Source of the DNA: Candidatus Pelagibacter sp.
Lineage (GTDB): Bacteria; Pseudomonadota; Alphaproteobacteria; Pelagibacterales; Pelagibacteraceae
NCBI GenBank assembly: GCA_002692325.1
Contig: NZJU01000017.1
Location: 1 to 10,131, forward strand
Direction: 5' to 3'
DNA: 10,131 nt
Made by a program: the position numbers and the translations under genes. Shown here piece by piece: positions 5,828-10,131 of the stretch; position 1 is the first letter of the stretch, and every line of letters begins with the position of its first letter. The notes beneath the pieces are model-generated. The model made no database searches. It was not told the DNA's origin and worked only from the letters and a program-made list of their open reading frames with translations.

Positions 5828-6688
5828 ATGTTAAAAAGAGGTGTATACGCAGCAACAGTAAGCGTTATCAATAAAGACTATACATTGAATGTTGAAGCAA
5901 CAATAGCTCACGCTGAAACACTTATCAAAAGCGGTTTGCACGGAGTATTTTTTTTTGGGTCCACTGGACAGAGCCAGCTGGTATCACATATTGAAAAAAA
6001 AGCATTAATATCAAAAATTGCAACAAATAAATTGAAACAAAGTTTTTTTTTAGGAACGGGCACCAATTCATTAAATGATAATTTAGATTTAATAAAGTAT
6101 GGATTAGAATTTGGTTTTAACACTTTTCTAATCATGCCTCCAGCTTATTATAAAGGTAATTCCGACGAAGGAGTTTATGATTTTTACAAAATTTTAATTG
6201 AAAAAAACCCAAAAGTAAAAGTTGTTTTATATAACTTTGAAAAGCTAAGTGGCTACAAATTTAACATAGAAATTGTTTCAAAATTAAGAAAAAATTTTCC
6301 TAAAAATATTATTGGCTGCAAAGACTCTAGCTATAATCTTTTTGAAAAACTTAAATTAAAAGATTTTTTAATGTTTCCTGGTTCTGAGACAAAATTACTT
6401 AAAGGGCTACAAAATGGATGTGATGGCTGTATTTCTGCAATAACAAATGCAACTCATGAGATCAGCAGAAAGGTATTTGACGATTATGAAAAAAAAAAGG
6501 AACAAACCTTAAATGAAAAATTAATCAAAGTTAGAGAAGCCTTTGATAAACACCACCTCATTTCTGCAGTGCATTCTTACCTTGGAACTCAAGATGATAT
6601 ATTTAAAAATCTTCTGCCGCCTTTGAAACTACTTAGTGATGATAAATTAAAAGAATTAATAAACGAATTAAAGAATCTTAAATTTTAA
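5828..6688 (+). CDS. DapA-superfamily (class I aldolase/lyase) protein, substrate unknown
   Basis: This is a 286-residue (beta/alpha)8-barrel lyase of the dihydrodipicolinate synthase/N-acetylneuraminate lyase superfamily. Such enzymes form a Schiff base with pyruvate or a 2-keto acid. Family marks: GSTGQS (44-49), GTGTNSLNDNLDL (76-88), MPPAYYKG (103-110), the catalytic Tyr135 in VVLYNF and the Schiff-base Lys165 in IIGCKDSS. Two departures matter. The Glu of the usual GTTGE is Gln48. The position of the substrate-binding Arg after the tyrosine (YNVPxRTG in DapA) is Leu140 in YNFEKLSG. The second change argues against a true lysine-pathway DapA and points to another keto-acid lyase. The cyclopropane synthase gene starts 12 bp after the stop, so the two are probably co-transcribed, without an obvious metabolic link. 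Confidence 0.85.
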   Translation: MLKRGVYAATVSVINKDYTLNVEATIAHAETLIKSGLHGVFFFGSTGQSQLVSHIEKKALISKIATNKLKQSFFLGTGTNSLNDNLDLIKYGLEFGFNTFLIMPPAYYKGNSDEGVYDFYKILIEKNPKVKVVLYNFEKLSGYKFNIEIVSKLRKNFPKNIIGCKDSSYNLFEKLKLKDFLMFPGSETKLLKGLQNGCDGCISAITNATHEISRKVFDDYEKKKEQTLNEKLIKVREAFDKHHLISAVHSYLGTQDDIFKNLLPPLKLLSDDKLKELINELKNLKF

Positions 6689-6700
6689 ACAAAAAACAAT

Positions 6701-7909
6701 ATGATTTTATCAAAAATATTTAATCAAATTTATAAAAAAAAAGGAGGAATAATACTCATTGACTACGAAGGAAATCAATATATCTGTGGTAATCCAGATA
6801 AAAAAAAACCGATTAAGATAAAATTATTAAATAAAAGGCTTAACTGGTTATTAGTTGTAAATCCAGAGCTATCATTTCCAGAAGCATATATGAGAGGTGA
6901 GATTATTATTGAAAATTCTTCATTAAAAGATTTTTTAATGCTTTCTATCGAAAATTTAGGAAGGGAAGAGGTAACACAAATTGGTTTTTTTATAAAAAAA
7001 ATTTCAAGGATGTGGAGATTCTTAACAAATTATAATTTACCTGGAAAATCAAAAAGAAATATTCAACATCATTACGATGTCGGCGGCAGCAAAGGAGAAA
7101 AGCTTTACGATATTTTTCTAGATAAACGATTTCGTCAATACTCTTGTGCATATTGGAAAAAAGATACCATTTCACTCGAAGACGCTCAGCAAAATAAAAT
7201 TAATCATGTTATCAAAAAATTAGATTTAGATAAGAGTGACAAAGTTTTAGATATTGGATGCGGCTGGGGAGGCCTGACTTTTGAAATCGCTAGACAAAAG
7301 AATTGTAAAGTAACAGGGATATCTTTAAGTGAAAATCAAATAAATTACTGTAAGGCAAAAGCAAAACAAAATGGTTTAGACAATTTAGTAAATTTTGAAC
7401 TTATTGATTATAGAAAATTGAGAGGTCAATTTGATAAAATTGTTTCGGTTGGTATGTTTGAGCACGTTGGTAAAAAATTTTATAAGTCTTTTTTTAACTC
7501 TATAGATAGACTATTAAAGTCAAAAGGGAAATTTTTATTGCATACTATATCAACGGTAGAAAAACCTGGGCCAAGTAACGAATTTATTGGAAGATATATT
7601 TTCCCAGGCGGAGTTGTACCTTCTTTTTCTGAAATTATTAAGCCAATTGAAAATGCAAAATTGATTGTAACTGACTGTGAAAATTTAATAAGACACTACG
7701 ATAAAACGCTAGAGTGTTGGCTTGAAAGATTTATTGATAAGGCTGAGTTGATAAAAAATCTTTATGATGAAAAATTCTACCGAATGTGGGAATTCTATTT
7801 GGCTAGTTGTGCAGCTGCATTTAGATTTAGAGACCTCTGTGTTCTTCAACTTTCAATTGTGAAAAATTTTGAAAGTGCCCCTAAAACAAGGGACTATATT
7901 TATTCATAA
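6701..7909 (+). CDS. cfa: Cyclopropane-fatty-acyl-phospholipid synthase
   Basis: This enzyme transfers a methylene group from S-adenosylmethionine to the double bond of unsaturated acyl chains in membrane phospholipids, working at the inner membrane surface. It has 402 residues, close to the usual 380-420, with both parts present: an N-terminal lipid-binding domain (about 1-110) and the methyltransferase domain. Motifs seen: HHYDVG (123-128), YSCAYW (147-152, active-site Cys149), the SAM loop VLDIGCGWGG (182-191), FEHVG (253-257) whose Glu belongs to the bicarbonate site, HTI (281-283), YIFPGG (299-304) and RHYDKTL (331-337) with the conserved Tyr333. No key residue appears missing. It follows the DapA-like gene by 12 bp. 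A related methyl-transferring variant cannot be fully excluded. Confidence 0.93.
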   Translation: MILSKIFNQIYKKKGGIILIDYEGNQYICGNPDKKKPIKIKLLNKRLNWLLVVNPELSFPEAYMRGEIIIENSSLKDFLMLSIENLGREEVTQIGFFIKKISRMWRFLTNYNLPGKSKRNIQHHYDVGGSKGEKLYDIFLDKRFRQYSCAYWKKDTISLEDAQQNKINHVIKKLDLDKSDKVLDIGCGWGGLTFEIARQKNCKVTGISLSENQINYCKAKAKQNGLDNLVNFELIDYRKLRGQFDKIVSVGMFEHVGKKFYKSFFNSIDRLLKSKGKFLLHTISTVEKPGPSNEFIGRYIFPGGVVPSFSEIIKPIENAKLIVTDCENLIRHYDKTLECWLERFIDKAELIKNLYDEKFYRMWEFYLASCAAAFRFRDLCVLQLSIVKNFESAPKTRDYIYS

Positions 7910-7929
7910 AAAATGCTATTTATGAGTAA
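7900..7929 (+). terminator. A/U-rich hairpin overlapping the cfa stop codon, possible weak terminator or processing site
   Basis: Bases 7900-7910 pair with 7919-7929: 11 bp, one G-U, loop of 8. The left arm includes the cfa stop (7907-7909), and the right arm ends 8 bases before the next start codon. No U-run follows, so intrinsic termination is doubtful. It may mark an mRNA 3' end, or dampen translation of the downstream lysine-rich gene. Confidence 0.35.
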
Positions 7930-7937
7930 TCTAAGTC

Positions 7938-9104
7938 ATGAAAAAAAAAAGAAAAATTAAAAAAAAACGAATTAAAAAAAAACAAGTTAAAACAAAAAAA
8001 AATAGAAAAAATTTAAAAAAAAAAAATTACTCAAAACATAAGAAAAGATTTAAAAAAAAGAAAATATTACGAAAAAATCGTTTAAAAAGTCCTAAAGCAA
8101 AACAAAAAAAATTTAAGGAAACGATAAGAAATATAATTCGTATAGGTGAAAAGCTTAAACCAAAGATTCAAATACGCTTAAATTTAGATCAATTGCTTCT
8201 GAGTTTCTTCCAAGGAATTTCTAATAAAATTAAATCTTTTAAGGAAGTAATTGAAGAAGAAAAAGAAAAATCTCGTTTAGCAAAATTAAGGATTATGCAA
8301 AAAGAAAAAAAGGAAGAAATTAAAAAAAGACTTAGGATTAAAGATGAGGAAATTAAGAAGAAAAAAAATGAAATAAAGGAGGAGTTAAAACTAGAAAAAG
8401 ATAGGAGAGCCGACCTTAAAAAATTTATAAGAGAAGAGCAAGCCCAGCTAAGAAAAGAACAAGCTGAGAGACAAAGAAAGTTTTATGAAAAAATTAAATT
8501 AGAGAAAAAAATTGACCAATTTAGAAAAAGAGAGGCATTAGAGATAAATAATCTTGAAAAATTTGTTATAAAACAAGAGAGAGAAGATTTTCAAGAAGTA
8601 CAAGAACGAATAAATAAAATCAAATTAAAATACCAAGCGATTAGAGACCAAAAGATTAAAGAAAGAATAGAACAACTTGGTATTTCAGTTTCAGATACTG
8701 ACACTCGTGAGGAACTACTTCAGAAAGAATTTCAATTTAACATAGCAAGAGAAAAAATTGAAAATACACTTGAGAGCTTTTATCGAAGTATGGTTTCATG
8801 CGTGTTCCAACTTAACAAACGTTGGTTACCAAAAAAAATGTCATTATTTCGAGTTATAGATAAAAGATATGAAACTTCAGAAATTTTTATTAAATTAGAC
8901 GAAGATATAGACGAAAACTGGATTATGCTAGTTTATTTAAAAGATAACGATCCAAATTCCAATATCGTAGTAGAAGATAAAACAAATCCTGAAAAAAATA
9001 CATCGAAAGAATATAATTCTTCTGAAATTTTTAATTTTTCAGATAAAATGGTCGACTCGCTAACCATGATGATTGATCGAGAGTATAAAAAAAAATTAAA
9101 TTAG
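7938..9104 (+). CDS. Polybasic coiled-coil protein of unknown function
   Basis: I do not recognise this 388-residue protein. It has three parts. Residues 1-60 are a lysine-saturated tail: 37 of 60 residues are Lys or Arg, with no acidic residue before Glu61. Residues 85-98 (LLLSFFQGISNKIK) form a short amphipathic or hydrophobic helix. Residues about 105-245 are a long Lys/Glu helical stretch likely to be a coiled coil. Residues about 250-388 look globular, with WLPKKMSLFRVIDKRYE, ENWIMLVYL and a final FSDKMVDSLTMMIDREYKKKLN. There is no signal peptide. The tail could bind DNA, RNA or anionic lipid, but that is inference from charge alone. The well-mixed C-terminal half supports a real gene. 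Some lysine richness follows from A-rich codons. No good Shine-Dalgarno. The stop overlaps the convergent hydrolase gene by 4 bp. Confidence 0.75.
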   Translation: MKKKRKIKKKRIKKKQVKTKKNRKNLKKKNYSKHKKRFKKKKILRKNRLKSPKAKQKKFKETIRNIIRIGEKLKPKIQIRLNLDQLLLSFFQGISNKIKSFKEVIEEEKEKSRLAKLRIMQKEKKEEIKKRLRIKDEEIKKKKNEIKEELKLEKDRRADLKKFIREEQAQLRKEQAERQRKFYEKIKLEKKIDQFRKREALEINNLEKFVIKQEREDFQEVQERINKIKLKYQAIRDQKIKERIEQLGISVSDTDTREELLQKEFQFNIAREKIENTLESFYRSMVSCVFQLNKRWLPKKMSLFRVIDKRYETSEIFIKLDEDIDENWIMLVYLKDNDPNSNIVVEDKTNPEKNTSKEYNSSEIFNFSDKMVDSLTMMIDREYKKKLN

Positions 9105-10093
9105 TTTAATATATCCTTTAGTCTTGAAACTTGACCAATTTTAAACGTTATTGCATCTTTTTTCTGAAAGCCAAATTTGACAGCGTTTTCTTTAAATCTT
9201 TGTGGTGGCTCCATTATTGGTTCAAGAGATAAAATCATAGTACCGAAGTGCATACCAATTATTTTTTTACTCTTTAAGTCACGTGCAACTTCTAATGCTT
9301 CTTCAGGATTTGTATGATAAATAGATTTATCTTTAATTGGTAGAATTGGATAAAAATTATAAGCCCCGATATTAATAAATGTTATGTCAATAGGTCCAAA
9401 TTTTTTACCCAATTCTTTGTAAATTTTTCCAACTCCAGTGTCACATGCAAATAAAATTTTTTTATTTTTGTACTCTAAAAGAAAGCTTCCCCAAAGAGTT
9501 TTATTGGTATCAAACAAAGTTCTTTTTGACCAATGTACTGCAGGTAATAGAGTTATTTTTAAATTTTTATCAATTTGTATAGTTTCATACCAATCAAGTT
9601 CATTAACATCTTTAAAATTGGTAAAGTATTTTGAAACATTTAAAGGGACTATTACTTTTGTATTTTTGAAAGGAAAATTTCTTATTGTCGACATATCAAG
9701 ATGATCGTAATGATTATGAGTTTGTAAAAATATGTCTATGGATGGCAAATTCCTAAGCTTGATTGCTGGATCAACATACCTTTTAGGACCAAAAATTAGT
9801 GGACCAGCGTTATTTGAGAACAAAGGATCAGTAATAATCGTTTTATTTCCAAGCTTAATAATAAAAGTTGCATGACCAATCCAAGCGATATAATCGTTAT
9901 CACTATTTTTATCTAGATCGCTTAAAACTTCATTTTCAGGAATAACATGATCATTTGGGAAATCTACTATAATTTTTTTTCTTTCCTCGTTGAAAATTTT
10001 ATAGGACCATTTCACGTTTGGATCTCTTTCAGGGGAACCTTTTGGATTCCTAAATGTTCCATTTTCAAGGTGATGGTAGGGTTTTTTTTCCAT
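9101..10093 (-). CDS. MBL-fold metallohydrolase, NAPE-PLD/RomA-like
   Basis: This is a 330-residue zinc-dependent hydrolase of the metallo-beta-lactamase fold, in the branch containing N-acyl-phosphatidylethanolamine phospholipase D and the UlaG/RomA-like proteins. The N-terminus carries the branch's typical HHLENGTFRNPKGSPERD (7-24), so the start is well placed. The fold core follows: WIGHATFIIKLG (71-82) and DPLFS. The metal ligands are in order: H126, H128, D130 and H131 in THNHYDH, H187 in PAVHWSKR, D218 in ACDTG and H282 in GMHFGT. All are present, so it should be active. By family it may cleave a phosphodiester, possibly of N-acylated phospholipids, but bacterial substrates are largely unassigned. 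There is no signal peptide and no Shine-Dalgarno. Its tail overlaps the convergent lysine-rich gene. Confidence 0.9.
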   Translation of the reverse strand: MEKKPYHHLENGTFRNPKGSPERDPNVKWSYKIFNEERKKIIVDFPNDHVIPENEVLSDLDKNSDNDYIAWIGHATFIIKLGNKTIITDPLFSNNAGPLIFGPKRYVDPAIKLRNLPSIDIFLQTHNHYDHLDMSTIRNFPFKNTKVIVPLNVSKYFTNFKDVNELDWYETIQIDKNLKITLLPAVHWSKRTLFDTNKTLWGSFLLEYKNKKILFACDTGVGKIYKELGKKFGPIDITFINIGAYNFYPILPIKDKSIYHTNPEEALEVARDLKSKKIIGMHFGTMILSLEPIMEPPQRFKENAVKFGFQKKDAITFKIGQVSRLKDILN

Positions 10094-10131
10094 AGCAAAT
10101 ATTTCTAAATTTATAGAAAAAAAAATTAAAA
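10094..10131 (-). other. Upstream edge of the MBL-fold hydrolase gene
   Basis: The last 38 bases are almost entirely A/T. On the minus strand a TATAAA (10117-10112) lies about 20 bases before the start codon and could be a -10 box. Nothing else is supported, and the window ends here. Confidence 0.2.

Noticed and set aside
5828..6688. Annotation as dapA (4-hydroxy-tetrahydrodipicolinate synthase)
   Set aside because: The arginine after the catalytic tyrosine is replaced by leucine and GTTGE by GSTGQ, so only the superfamily is safe.
7938..8120. The lysine-rich start being a non-coding A-rich stretch joined to the gene by chance
   Set aside because: The frame is continuous into a sequence-diverse C-terminal region. 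However, weak start signals mean a later start cannot be fully excluded.
9438..9704. Plus-strand open frame of 88 codons
   Set aside because: It is antisense to the metal-binding core of the MBL-fold hydrolase, with no supporting start signal.
1..10131. Transposons, CRISPR arrays, tRNA or rRNA genes, prophage or defence genes
   Set aside because: No repeat-spacer pattern, transposase, integrase, cloverleaf or rRNA-like segment was found; every sizeable stretch is covered by housekeeping-type genes.

Overview
This window looks like a piece of a small, AT-rich, streamlined alphaproteobacterial genome, most likely a marine SAR11 (Pelagibacterales)-type organism. That placement is an inference. 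It rests on the strong A/T bias outside the permease gene, very short or negative intergenic gaps, Lys/Asn/Ile-rich proteins, an alphaproteobacterial-type IbpA small heat-shock protein with a matching RpoH-type promoter, and a membrane J-protein of the kind found in alphaproteobacteria. I see no mobile element, tRNA, rRNA or CRISPR array. No gene-free stretch is longer than about 130 bases.

Layout. Positions 1-1245 (minus) hold an AzgA-type purine permease cut at its C-terminus by the window edge; its leader can fold into nested stems. Positions 1377-1664 (plus) encode a small lipoprotein, followed by a strong hairpin between convergent genes. Positions 1708-2151 (minus) encode an IbpA-type small heat-shock protein. 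It has a sigma-32-like promoter and a 5' UTR that folds like a ROSE RNA thermometer; this is the clearest regulatory system in the window. Positions 2242-4326 (minus) encode oligopeptidase B. Only 13 bp away, and divergent, is a two-helix membrane J-domain protein (4340-4840, plus). Its stop codon overlaps that of a convergent GT9 (heptosyltransferase-family) glycosyltransferase (4837-5781, minus).

Positions 5828-7909 (plus) hold a DapA-superfamily lyase of unknown substrate and a cyclopropane-fatty-acid synthase 12 bp behind it. A lysine-saturated coiled-coil protein of unknown function follows (7938-9104). Its stop overlaps, through the same 4-bp TTAG arrangement, that of a convergent NAPE-PLD/RomA-type metallo-beta-lactamase-fold hydrolase (9101-10093, minus).

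How the genes fit together. Two themes can be read, both as inference. One is protein quality control: small heat-shock protein, oligopeptidase B and J-protein. The other is envelope and lipid chemistry: lipoprotein, GT9 transferase, CFA synthase and NAPE-PLD-like hydrolase. The most original items are the compact heat-shock promoter plus thermometer in front of ibpA, the unrecognised polybasic coiled-coil protein with an A12 run in its coding sequence, and the candidate structured leader of the purine permease. Only the permease and ibpA have textbook Shine-Dalgarno sites; the other starts lack one or have only weak matches.
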